Shown here piece after piece: positions 1 to 6,524 of a stretch of 16,194 nucleotides of DNA (position 1 is its first letter; every line of letters starts with the position of its first letter). A model generated the notes under the pieces. The model saw only the letters and a program-made list of their open reading frames with translations, was not told the origin of the DNA and ran no database searches. The stretch comes from JAGOSA01 sp039795715 (GTDB lineage Bacteria > Patescibacteriota > Minisyncoccia > Phycocordibacterales > UBA9973). A program made the position numbers and the translations under genes. The DNA lies in NCBI GenBank assembly GCA_039795715.1, contig JBDKLD010000040.1:1-16194 (forward strand), read 5' to 3'.

Positions 1-95
1 GCCATATAGTACATCGTACAGAGGACAAAGCCTGAAGTCAAATGCTGTTCAGTATACCTACTTTACTCTTCTCTCGAACTGATTAAGATGCACTC

Positions 96-296
96 ATGCT
101 TGATCGAATTAAAATAACAGACTGTATTTTGAGAGCACCGCGCAAAGATGAAACTATTTCTAATCAACATTCGTGTCATGAGTTTGGAATGCCAGATACG
201 AGCAAAATGACGGAAGACGAGCAAATGGAATATCTCTCAGATATTTTGCTTGAGTGGTATTTTAATGAACAAATTAAAGCCGAAAATGCATCTTGA
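96..296 (+). CDS. Hypothetical 66-aa acidic small protein
   Basis: A short open frame starts at ATG 96 and ends at TGA 294. The product is soluble, without a signal peptide or membrane segment. Its C-terminal half is acidic and likely helical (TEDEQMEYLSDILLEWYF), a composition typical of real small bacterial proteins rather than of a shadow frame. No Shine-Dalgarno sequence precedes it. A TAAGAT hexamer at 84-89 ends 6 nt before the ATG, which matches the leaderless spacing of other genes in this window. The TGA stop overlaps the -35 box of the promoter at 293-320. I do not recognise a family. It could be a non-coding open frame. Confidence 0.5.
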   Translation: MLDRIKITDCILRAPRKDETISNQHSCHEFGMPDTSKMTEDEQMEYLSDILLEWYFNEQIKAENAS

Positions 297-320
297 CTTT
301 TTACCAAAAGAGACTATACT
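293..320 (+). promoter_or_regulatory. Strong sigma70-type promoter
   Basis: TTGACT (293-298) and TATACT (315-320) are separated by 16 bp. Transcription should start near 327. The only thing downstream before a strong terminator (336-377) is about 50 nt without an open frame, so this promoter appears to drive a very short RNA. Confidence 0.6.
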
Positions 321-326
321 ATAGGC

Positions 327-377
327 ATCACCACGAAAAGGCTCCCTAGAGGTTCTGTCCTCTCGGGGCCCTTTTTA
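327..377 (+). ncRNA. Candidate ~50-nt small RNA (promoter-terminator cassette)
   Basis: A near-consensus promoter points into a segment that consists almost only of a long hairpin (arms 336-352 and 359-375, loop TTCTGT) ending in a U-tract. The transcript would begin with roughly 9 unpaired nucleotides and then the hairpin. Its 3' end touches the stop codon of the convergent NYN gene, so it could also be antisense to that mRNA's end. No open frame fits. The alternative is a plain terminator with a fortuitous promoter. Confidence 0.4.
336..377 (+). terminator. Rho-independent terminator
   Basis: The arms 336-352 and 359-375 pair as AAAAGG...CCTTTT with a GC-rich middle and a few mismatches. 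They are followed by T-rich sequence on the plus strand. It could also serve weakly as the 3' end of the minus-strand NYN gene, whose stop codon is at 375-377. Confidence 0.7.
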
Positions 378-977
378 TTTACGCGGCTTTCTCTCTAACT
401 TATCTTTCAATGGATTTATGAATGCAAGATATTTTTTGTCGCTCTGGTTAAGTTTCTTAAGGAGCGCAGAATAGCGAAACTGGTTTGGGATGAGCACCGT
501 TTCTAGCTTTTCTTTTTTAATAAGGTAGTCTGCTAAACAGTAGAAGTCACCATCACCACTGACGATGACGGCTTTGTTATAGTTGTCATACTCGATCATC
601 GCCTGGAGCACAAGCTCTGCGTCACAGTTACCTTTGGTAGTACCATCTTTATATGAAAGTGTTGGTTTGAATACGAGTATGAAGCCAACATTTTGGAGAT
701 CGGTGTACATCGCTTGGTTCGTTTGAATGTAGCCAATGAAAAGATATGCTTTTTCAATGTTGTACTTTTCCTTAAGGAAAACTCTGAAGCGAGCAAAATC
801 AAGTTTCCAACCAAGATCTTTTGAGAGCGCCAGGTAGAGGTTTTGACTGTCTATAAATGCATAATTGGGCTTTTGGGAATCCACATGGTGGATTCTATCA
901 TAATCACGGGGATTGATACACGAGCTGTTTTTGAATGCAGAAACCGCAACTTGCGTTGCGGTTTCGCGTCCTGCCAC
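375..977 (-). CDS. NYN-domain protein (LabA/DUF88-like, PIN-like fold)
   Basis: The 200-aa product carries the motifs of NYN/DUF88 proteins, a PIN-like nuclease fold. YAFIDSQNLY lies near residues 39-48, KGNCDAELVLQAM in the middle, and VSGDGDF after it; these supply the acidic residues expected to bind a metal ion. The family is inferred to act on RNA, and no substrate can be read here. The track start is a GTG at 977, but residues before about 36 are not family-like and a second GTG at 878 (before DSQKPNYAF) could be the real start. The first 13 codons contain a perfect 10-bp hairpin (940-965). The gene is divergent from the Cro/CI-type regulator at 1095, and the 117-bp gap holds a TATAAT on the minus strand (1002-1007). 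Confidence 0.85.
   Translation of the reverse strand: MAGRETATQVAVSAFKNSSCINPRDYDRIHHVDSQKPNYAFIDSQNLYLALSKDLGWKLDFARFRVFLKEKYNIEKAYLFIGYIQTNQAMYTDLQNVGFILVFKPTLSYKDGTTKGNCDAELVLQAMIEYDNYNKAVIVSGDGDFYCLADYLIKKEKLETVLIPNQFRYSALLKKLNQSDKKYLAFINPLKDKLERKPRK
940..965 (-). repeat. Perfect inverted repeat at the NYN gene 5' end
   Basis: GAAACCGCAA (940-949) and TTGCGGTTTC (956-965) pair perfectly around the 6-nt loop CTTGCG. On the minus strand the hairpin lies between the two candidate NYN start codons (977 and 878). It is not followed by a U-tract. It may affect translation or serve as a protein-binding site. Confidence 0.6.
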
Positions 978-1001
978 CGAAGCAACAGGAGAAGTACATG
1001 C

Positions 1002-1007
1002 ATTATA
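1002..1007 (-). promoter_or_regulatory. Candidate -10 box for the NYN gene
   Basis: A perfect TATAAT lies on the minus strand with only a weak -35 (TTGTGG, 1024-1029, 16-bp spacer). The predicted RNA would start around 996 and include both candidate NYN starts. Confidence 0.4.
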
Positions 1008-1082
1008 TATCTCCTACTTTTTCCCACAAGACTCACATATAAATAGGAAGTTCTCCTCACTTACCTCACTGATGGTAACTAC

Positions 1083-1088
1083 TACAAT
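1083..1088 (+). promoter_or_regulatory. -10 box of the HTH gene (leaderless spacing)
   Basis: TACAAT ends 6 nt before the ATG at 1095, so transcription would start on or next to the start codon. The -35 is weak (TTACCT near 1061). Confidence 0.5.
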
Positions 1089-1094
1089 AAGTTC

Positions 1095-1334
1095 ATGGCA
1101 AAGTACCCAATTACAAACTCGCTACTCACACATAGAAAAAGGGTTGGACTTACTCAAATGGTTGTTGCAAACAAGTTAGGCTTTACGACCGCAGAGCGGA
1201 TCTCTGCCTGGGAGAAAGGAAAATCAATGCCGAGTGTAGTGAACCTATTTAAACTCGCTGCTCTCTTCAATACATATCCGCATGAACTATTCAAAGAGCT
1301 ATACTCAAAAGTTAAAGAAGCAAGAGAGACGTGA
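1095..1334 (+). CDS. Cro/CI-type helix-turn-helix regulator (XRE family)
   Basis: The 79-aa protein is essentially one HTH_3 domain (about residues 9-65). LLTHRKRVGLTQMVVANKLG forms the first helices, and the recognition region contains ERISAWEKGKSMPSVVNLFKLAALF, the typical XRE layout. There is no effector or dimerisation domain beyond this. It probably binds DNA as a small dimer and may control itself and the divergent NYN gene, which would make the two a regulated pair; that is inference. It has no Shine-Dalgarno sequence, and a TACAAT box sits 6 nt upstream. Its 3' end overlaps the convergent membrane-protein gene by 23 bp. Confidence 0.9.
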   Translation: MAKYPITNSLLTHRKRVGLTQMVVANKLGFTTAERISAWEKGKSMPSVVNLFKLAALFNTYPHELFKELYSKVKEARET

Positions 1335-1806
1335 GGGCCACTGCAACGACAAAAGTGAGTCCGGTGGTCATACAATAAAATCCAGCTTTGAAGTATCGTT
1401 TATTGTGCTCCCACGTCTCAATCCAAAAGTCCCGAGCTCGTTCAATGTTTAGTGTTGGAATACAGGAAACAACATTGATGTGGTATCGATGTACCTTGCG
1501 CCAATAGGTAAAAAAGAAGACCGATGAGATGCAAAGCAGGAGAATGCCAAGACAGAAAACTATAAAGTAGCCAAACCCAACCTCCCTCACCACACCCTGA
1601 AATTTTTCAACAAGGAAAACAATGGCCGTTAAATTAAATGCGAAATAGAAAAACGTTCCCTGCTTATCACTCTTAGCAAGGGCAATCATCTCTTTTATGT
1701 ATTCTTGTTTGACTGAGTTTTCAATAGGATCTGTATTTGAAAACTTTTCAAACTCGAAATTGGTGAATAGGTCATTCTTAAACATACATATAAAGGTAAG
1801 TATCAT
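1312..1806 (-). CDS. Hypothetical membrane protein (about 3 TM segments)
   Basis: The 164-aa product has a soluble N-terminal stretch rich in Lys/Glu (about 1-50) and hydrophobic segments FFYFAFNLTAIVFLV, FIVFCLGILLLCISSVFFFTYW and a C-terminal one ending FVVAVALTSLLLL. A short basic/aromatic loop with RARDFWIETWEHNKRY lies before the last helix. The second ATG (residue 8, position 1785) is an alternative start. A TTGACG (minus strand, near 1847-1852) with a TAAAAC 17 bp later could be its promoter, leaving a short leader. The family is unknown. The 3' end overlaps the HTH gene tail to tail. Confidence 0.7.
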   Translation of the reverse strand: MILTFICMFKNDLFTNFEFEKFSNTDPIENSVKQEYIKEMIALAKSDKQGTFFYFAFNLTAIVFLVEKFQGVVREVGFGYFIVFCLGILLLCISSVFFFTYWRKVHRYHINVVSCIPTLNIERARDFWIETWEHNKRYFKAGFYCMTTGLTFVVAVALTSLLLL

Positions 1807-1918
1807 TTAGCTACTTACTACTTCAGTTTTACCAGGATTTATAAAGTACGTCAATAACAAAATTCGATTTTATCCTTTGTTATCAATGCGCTTTTGTTTT
1901 AGGCAGAAATGCCTAATG

Positions 1919-2005
1919 CGGAGACGGAGAGATTCGAACTCTCGAGGCCTTTTACAGCCTGCCTCCTTAGCAAGGAGGTACGTTAGACCACTCCGACACG
2001 TCTCC
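1919..2005 (-). tRNA. tRNA-Ser (anticodon GCU)
   Basis: The acceptor pairs GGAGACG with CGTCTCC, with discriminator G. The anticodon stem CCTCC/GGAGG encloses the loop TTGCTAA, giving anticodon GCU, which reads AGC/AGU. The T-arm is GAGAG-TTCGAAT-CTCTC. A long variable arm makes it 87 nt, as in class II tRNA-Ser. The 3' CCA is not encoded (the next bases are CAT), so it must be added enzymatically. Confidence 0.97.
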
Positions 2006-2034
2006 AGTCTGACTACAGTATCACAAAAATGCCT

Positions 2035-2069
2035 ATAAAAAAACTGCCCAAAATTAAAAATTGAGCAGT
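2035..2069 (-). terminator. Rho-independent terminator of the 114-aa gene
   Basis: On the minus strand a 9-bp stem (arms 2061-2069 and 2043-2051, one G-U pair) is followed by a run of T. It begins just after the stop codon at 2072. Confidence 0.75.
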
Positions 2070-2071
2070 GT

Positions 2072-2416
2072 TTACTTTATAACCCAAATAGATTGACCAA
2101 TTCCGCGACTCTGGGCAAGCACGAGTAACCTTGCTTTCAAATCTGGGCAACGCTGAATTTCGCACTCCTTTTGGATCATTTTCCAAGTTGGAATATCCCT
2201 GTCTTTTAGCATTTTCCCAACCAGCGTATCACTTGCCTTTTTCTTTTCCTCGACAGATTCGCCGATGTATTCAGCATACTTTTGAGCAGCCCCATCAAGC
2301 GCCTGCTTGTTTTTCTTGCTTTGGTCAGTTAGATAGTCGAGAAATGCTTCCAAATGCTGTTTCTGGAGATCGTATTCACTTACTACTGTGGATGCCACTA
2401 TTGCGTTTTCTTTCAT
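2072..2416 (-). CDS. Hypothetical soluble 114-aa protein
   Basis: A charged, largely helical protein that I do not recognise. Its N-terminus (VVSEYDLQKQHLEAFLDYLTDQ) and centre (Lys/Glu-rich, SVEEKKKASDTLVGKML) suggest helices. The C-terminal third contains two Cys (KECEIQRCPDL) and ends in a hydrophobic SIWVIK. No signal peptide or TM segment is seen. It has its own terminator and an AT-rich upstream region with TATAAT on the minus strand at 2436-2441, about 19 nt before the ATG. A TTGACG lies about 21 bp further upstream, so the promoter spacing is poor. Confidence 0.7.
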   Translation of the reverse strand: MKENAIVASTVVSEYDLQKQHLEAFLDYLTDQSKKNKQALDGAAQKYAEYIGESVEEKKKASDTLVGKMLKDRDIPTWKMIQKECEIQRCPDLKARLLVLAQSRGIGQSIWVIK

Positions 2417-2484
2417 GTCTTTATTTTTTATGTTTATTATAAAATACCACGCAAGAGGTATACGTCAAATATCCCACTGGCAAA

Positions 2485-2513
2485 TTGCGTCGTCCCTCAG
2501 CCTGTAGTACTAT
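2485..2513 (+). promoter_or_regulatory. Promoter of the response regulator gene
   Basis: TTGCGT (2485-2490) and TACTAT (2508-2513) are separated by 17 bp. The -10 ends 7 nt before ATG 2521, so the mRNA should be leaderless. This also argues against any start upstream of 2521. Confidence 0.6.
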
Positions 2514-2520
2514 TCTATAC

Positions 2521-2892
2521 ATGAAGAAAATACTGATTGTTGAAGATGATACATTTCTTAAAAATCTAGCGGCCAAGAAGCTCTCGTCAGAAGGCTACGA
2601 AGTTACTACTGCTTCAAATTCCGAAGAAGCAAGCACTGCGATAGAAAAAGAAGTCCCAGACCTCGTACTTCTCGACCTCCTCTTCCCTGGCAACACAGAT
2701 GGTTTTGGCATTTTGAAAAAGATTCGCGAAAATATTCACCTAGCTGATACTCCTGTTATCATCTTTTCCAACCTCTCTGACGAAAAAGATATGGCAAAAG
2801 CCAATGACCTCGGTGCAACCGACTACATGGTCAAGTCCAACTTTACGCTCGATGAACTCGTAGAGAAAGTAAAATCCGTCATCGCTATCTAG
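2521..2892 (+). CDS. Single-domain response regulator (CheY-like receiver)
   Basis: The 123-aa protein is a complete receiver domain with no output domain. The acidic pair E8-D9-D10 is in IVEDD, the phospho-acceptor is D52 in LVLLDLLFPG, the switch Ser is S83 in VIIFSNLS, and the conserved Lys is K105 in YMVKSN. It is expected to be phosphorylated by a histidine kinase encoded elsewhere and to work by protein-protein contact. ATG 2521 is chosen over an upstream frame extension because MKKILIVEDD is the standard family start and because the promoter lies directly before it. An intrinsic terminator follows the stop. Confidence 0.95.
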   Translation: MKKILIVEDDTFLKNLAAKKLSSEGYEVTTASNSEEASTAIEKEVPDLVLLDLLFPGNTDGFGILKKIRENIHLADTPVIIFSNLSDEKDMAKANDLGATDYMVKSNFTLDELVEKVKSVIAI

Positions 2893-2895
2893 CTC

Positions 2896-2920
2896 AAACT
2901 CCGCCCTAGCGGAGTTTTGA
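2896..2920 (+). terminator. Rho-independent terminator of the response regulator gene
   Basis: A 9-bp stem AAACTCCGC/GCGGAGTTT (2896-2904, 2909-2917) with loop CCTA ends in TTTT. It separates the receiver gene from lepB. Confidence 0.8.
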
Positions 2921-2937
2921 TTTGTCACAAATATTTA

Positions 2938-2943
2938 TATAAT
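2938..2943 (+). promoter_or_regulatory. -10 box of lepB (leaderless spacing)
   Basis: A perfect TATAAT ends 6 nt before ATG 2950. Upstream -35 candidates are weak (TTTTGA at 2915-2920, 17-bp spacer). Confidence 0.6.
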
Positions 2944-2949
2944 TGTCCT

Positions 2950-3711
2950 ATGCTACAACTGATCATTATCGCTGTCCTGATTATCTTGCCAATATTTTTT
3001 CTACTATCTGCCTTTACGCTCAAGATAACAACAAGGATGTTGCGCGCTGGCAGAATGCGATTTCGAAGAGCGATGCTCGTGCAATTTCTGCTTCTCCTTG
3101 TGCCAGGTATCATTTACCTCGTCCTCTACCTTTTCGATTTACCAAAAGTTGCCGAGGTTGCTTCGCTCATTGTGCAGACCTGGATCTTGCACCATTTTCT
3201 CAAAGTTGATTTCAATACTGGTGTCGTTAAAACTATTTTCGTCTACATTGTTTCGACTATTTTTACCGGTATTCTGGCCTTGCTCATGATTTTTTGCATT
3301 CGCACATTCGTGTTGTCACCTTTCATTGTGAACGGCATTTCAATGAGCCCGACATACGAAAGTGGCGACTATTTGTTCGTCAATAAATTTGAGAAATCGT
3401 ACAAGCGCCGTGATGTTGTTATTTATTTGTACGACGAAAAGTCATTTATCATCCAGCGCGTCATCGGTCTGCCGGGTGAAGAAGTCACCGTGGCAAAAGG
3501 CGCCGTGCGTATCAATGGTGAAATTCTGCCCGAGCCATACGCGGTAGGAAAAACGCTTGGCGACGCGAACGTCAAACTTTCTGAAGGGCAATATTTCATG
3601 CTCGGCGACAATCGCGAAAATAGCTTTGATTCACGCAAGAAAGGCCCTGTTTCGGCAGACACAATCGTTGGTATTGTTTTCAAGAATTTTAGGACACTGC
3701 TAAAAGAGTAG
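2950..3711 (+). CDS. lepB: Signal peptidase I with atypical catalytic Lys position
   Basis: The 253-aa membrane protease would release exported proteins from their signal peptides. The N-terminal half has several hydrophobic segments (about 2-24, 43-62, 70-85 and 95-118), more than the one or two usual in bacterial LepB. The catalytic core follows: box B with nucleophile S131 in NGISMSPT, box D RVIGLPGEEV, and box E GDNRENSFDSR. Where the family has Tyr-Ile-Lys-Arg before VIGLPG, this protein reads Ile-Ile-Gln-Arg, so the general-base Lys is replaced by Gln169 (codon CAG 3454-3456). The nearest Lys is at residue 164. ATG 2950 is supported by a TATAAT 6 nt upstream. It precedes recG by 27 bp but recG has its own promoter. 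Confidence 0.93.
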   Translation: MLQLIIIAVLIILPIFFLLSAFTLKITTRMLRAGRMRFRRAMLVQFLLLLVPGIIYLVLYLFDLPKVAEVASLIVQTWILHHFLKVDFNTGVVKTIFVYIVSTIFTGILALLMIFCIRTFVLSPFIVNGISMSPTYESGDYLFVNKFEKSYKRRDVVIYLYDEKSFIIQRVIGLPGEEVTVAKGAVRINGEILPEPYAVGKTLGDANVKLSEGQYFMLGDNRENSFDSRKKGPVSADTIVGIVFKNFRTLLKE

Positions 3712-3723
3712 TATTTTGCAATT

Positions 3724-3732
3724 TGGTACAAT
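3724..3732 (+). promoter_or_regulatory. Extended -10 promoter of recG
   Basis: TGG-TACAAT (TACAAT 3727-3732) forms an extended -10 element, ending 6 nt before ATG 3739. The lepB stop is at 3709-3711, so this promoter lies in the short gap. Confidence 0.6.
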
Positions 3733-3738
3733 AGTCGG

Positions 3739-6462
3739 ATGAATCTCGATGACAAACTGATAGACCACCTTCGTATCGCCGAACCAGAACGCAAAGCACT
3801 CGAGCGACTTGGTGTGCAAACTATTCGCGACCTGCTCTACCACTTCCCTGCTCGCTATTCTGATATTTCAAAAGTTTCAGCGATTGCCGATCTCGTGCCA
3901 GGTGAAAATGCGACCATCGTCGCGCGAGTCGTGCGCGCCGAAACCAAAAAAGGATTCAAGAGTAAAATTCCAATGGCGGAAGCTGTGCTCGAAGATGCCA
4001 GCGGGAAAATCACTGCCATTTGGTTTCATCAGGCGTACATCGCCAAAATGTTGCCGGTTGGCGGGACAGTCACACTCACTGGGCGACCATCGTTGCGCGC
4101 GGGCAAAAATAGTGGCGCAGATACTTTGTATTTGGCAAACGCTGAATTCGACAAAGGCACGGCTTTGCCAATCGATTCTCATGACAATCTTTTTGCTACG
4201 CCGTCAGCGGACGGAGATATCGAGGGCACGCATATTCCCATTTATCCTGAGAGCAAAGGTGTGTCGTCGCGTTTTTTGCATCATTCGATAGAAAAACTTT
4301 TTGCGCGAGGAGTACTAGACGCCGAGCCCGACGCAATTCCCGTCGACATTTTAGAAAAATATAAATTGCCAAATTGGAAAACCGCGATGCATTGGCTTCA
4401 TATTCCGCGCCGCAGTCGCGATGCGCTCGCTGCTCGCAAGCGTTTTGCTTTCGAAGAAGTTTTTTACATTCAACTTCAGAAAGCCAAAGACCGTTCCCTG
4501 CTCCAATCGTTGCCGACTCAAAAAGTGATCATCGATGATAACAAAGTCGAAACGTTTATCGGTCGCTTCCCTTTCAAGCTCACCGCTGGTCAGCGCGACG
4601 CTATCGCCGGAATTTTTTCTGATTTTGAAAAAGGCGCGCCAATGTCGCGACTACTCGAAGGCGATGTCGGTTCAGGTAAAACTGCTGTGGCTGCGGCTGC
4701 GGCTTTTGCTGTCGTAAGCTCACGCCCAGATGGAAAAAACTTCGGCAACCTTCAGGTGGCATACATGGCGCCAACGGAAATTCTCGCCGCTCAGCATTTT
4801 GAATCATTTATAAAGTTCTTCGAAGGACTGAACGTACGAGTCGGTTTGCTCACGGGAAAAACCGCGCGCAAATTTCCAGCGAAAGTTGCGACTGGCAGTC
4901 GTGGACTCGGCAACACTGCAACTGGTTGGACCGACATTTCTCGCGCACAACTTTTAAAGTGGGTCGCTAATGGCGAAATTCCAATTCTCGTCGGCACGCA
5001 TTCCCTCATTCAGAAATCTGTGAAGTTTAAACATCTATCGCTCGTCGTGATAGATGAACAGCACCGTTTTGGCGTGCGACAGAGAATGCAACTCGTACGA
5101 CGGACTTCGGGTGACGATCTTTCTCTTGCCGCAACAACAGCGAACATCACCGCCGAAGCTAAGCAAAGTGCCAGTCGCGATTTTACTTTTTATAAAGACT
5201 TGTCGTACAGATTGACGCGTATCATCACCGAAACTCGCAACAAAGTCGGCAACCTTGGCAGGGGTGGCGACGATTTTATTCGCCTCCTCCGAGAAGCGCT
5301 CCGTCGCGAAGACATTCATTTTGAAAACAAGCTCACAGTAGGCGGGAGTAAGAAAGGCCAGCTCACAACTACTCTTGATTTTCTGATTGAAAGCGCGATT
5401 GCGCTTATTTTCCGCGACCGACCTTTCGCCAGCCTGAGTGAAAAGAAAAAAATTGAAAATACATTTAAGTACGGCAATTTCGCGCTCGCTCTCGTAGCAT
5501 ATGAATATGAAGGCAAGTTAAAGATAGAATCAATAAAAAATCCAACGTTTAAGAAAGCGACCTCCGCCGGCGCGGTTGTGAGCCAAAACATGGAAAACAA
5601 ACAGCCGATTCCCCACCTCCTCTCAATGACCGCAACGCCGATTCCGCGTACGCTCGCACTCACTATCTATGGCGATCTCGATCTCACTGTGCTCTCTGAA
5701 ATGCCAGCCGGTCGACTCCCCGTCATTACCGAAATTGTTCCGCCAACCAAACGCGAAAAAACCTACGACAATATCCGCGCCGAGCTCGAGCTTGGTCGCC
5801 AAATGTACATTATCTGTCCGCGCATTGACGAACCTGATCCAGAAAAAGAACAGGCTGTGATCGCCAAATCGGTTGTCGCCGAAGCCGCACGTATCAAGCG
5901 CGATATTTTCCCAGACTACACCGTCGGCATTTTGCATTCAAAAATGAGCAAAGAGAAAAAAGAAAAAGTCATGGAAGATTTTACCGCGCACAAAATAGAT
6001 ATCCTCTGCGCGACATCGGTCGTCGAGGTCGGCGTCAATGTACCAAATGCCACAGTGATCATTATCGAAGGGTCAGAGCGCTTTGGTCTCGCGCAACTTC
6101 ACCAGCTCCGTGGTCGTGTATTACGTAGTACCCACCAGCCATACTGCTACCTTTTCACCGGTGACAGCAGTGGTCGCTCCGTGGGCAATGAAAAAACCGC
6201 CGAACGACTGAGCGCGCTCAAGACCGCCAAAAACGGTTTCGAACTTTCTGAACTCGACCTCAAACTCCGCGGTTCAGGCGAGCTTTCTATCGGCAAGCAG
6301 TGGGGCGTCTCCGACCTCGCAATGGAAGCCATCAAAAATCCCAAGATGGTTGAAGCCGCCCGCACCGAAGCCAAACACCTCGTCGAAACAAACAAACTCG
6401 CTGATTACCCTGAACTTCAAAAAAGTATTGAAAAGAGAAGTAAAGAATTGCATTTCGAATAA
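3739..6462 (+). CDS. recG: ATP-dependent DNA helicase RecG with a ~160-aa insertion
   Basis: RecG remodels stalled replication forks and branched DNA. The order is intact: an N-terminal wedge/OB domain (about 25-150; LLYHFPARYSD, then an OB fold ending TVTLTGRPS), motif I GDVGSGKT (308-315), Ia MAPTEILAAQHF, motif II DEQHRFG (439-445), motif III MTATPIPRTLAL (from 630), and then helicase domain 2 with GILHSKM, ATSVVEVGVNVPNA and QLRGRV (789-794). The C-terminal TRG-like region contains FELSELDLKLRGSGEL. At 907 aa it is about 200 longer than usual. Motifs II and III are 191 residues apart instead of about 30, because of an unrecognised insert (roughly 455-625). A smaller expansion lies at about 375-410. 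Motif VI reads GRVLR instead of GRVGR. The frame is uninterrupted, so this is not a simple frameshift. Confidence 0.96.
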   Translation: MNLDDKLIDHLRIAEPERKALERLGVQTIRDLLYHFPARYSDISKVSAIADLVPGENATIVARVVRAETKKGFKSKIPMAEAVLEDASGKITAIWFHQAYIAKMLPVGGTVTLTGRPSLRAGKNSGADTLYLANAEFDKGTALPIDSHDNLFATPSADGDIEGTHIPIYPESKGVSSRFLHHSIEKLFARGVLDAEPDAIPVDILEKYKLPNWKTAMHWLHIPRRSRDALAARKRFAFEEVFYIQLQKAKDRSLLQSLPTQKVIIDDNKVETFIGRFPFKLTAGQRDAIAGIFSDFEKGAPMSRLLEGDVGSGKTAVAAAAAFAVVSSRPDGKNFGNLQVAYMAPTEILAAQHFESFIKFFEGLNVRVGLLTGKTARKFPAKVATGSRGLGNTATGWTDISRAQLLKWVANGEIPILVGTHSLIQKSVKFKHLSLVVIDEQHRFGVRQRMQLVRRTSGDDLSLAATTANITAEAKQSASRDFTFYKDLSYRLTRIITETRNKVGNLGRGGDDFIRLLREALRREDIHFENKLTVGGSKKGQLTTTLDFLIESAIALIFRDRPFASLSEKKKIENTFKYGNFALALVAYEYEGKLKIESIKNPTFKKATSAGAVVSQNMENKQPIPHLLSMTATPIPRTLALTIYGDLDLTVLSEMPAGRLPVITEIVPPTKREKTYDNIRAELELGRQMYIICPRIDEPDPEKEQAVIAKSVVAEAARIKRDIFPDYTVGILHSKMSKEKKEKVMEDFTAHKIDILCATSVVEVGVNVPNATVIIIEGSERFGLAQLHQLRGRVLRSTHQPYCYLFTGDSSGRSVGNEKTAERLSALKTAKNGFELSELDLKLRGSGELSIGKQWGVSDLAMEAIKNPKMVEAARTEAKHLVETNKLADYPELQKSIEKRSKELHFE

Positions 6463-6502
6463 CATTCCACAATTACAAATTTCCCTCATGTATTACCAAA
6501 TA

Positions 6503-6522
6503 AAAAAGAGCGCATTGCGCTC
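6503..6522 (-). terminator. Rho-independent terminator of the exported-protein gene
   Basis: GAGCGC/GCGCTC (6508-6513, 6517-6522, loop ATT) is followed on the minus strand by TTTTTTA. It starts 3 bases after the stop codon at 6525-6527. On the plus strand, after recG, the T-tract is weaker. Confidence 0.75.
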
Positions 6523-6524
6523 AA

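Noticed and set aside
2..82. Possible C-terminal end of a plus-strand gene entering from the left edge
   Set aside because: Only 26 codons before TGA at 80-82, without any recognisable motif; too short to support.
1901..1914. AGGCA-GAAA-TGCCT hairpin after tRNA-Ser
   Set aside because: No U-tract on the minus strand after it, so it is not a standard terminator; too short to call anything else.
5035..5937. Several open frames antisense to recG
   Set aside because: They arise from codon bias of recG; none has a motif, promoter or start context.
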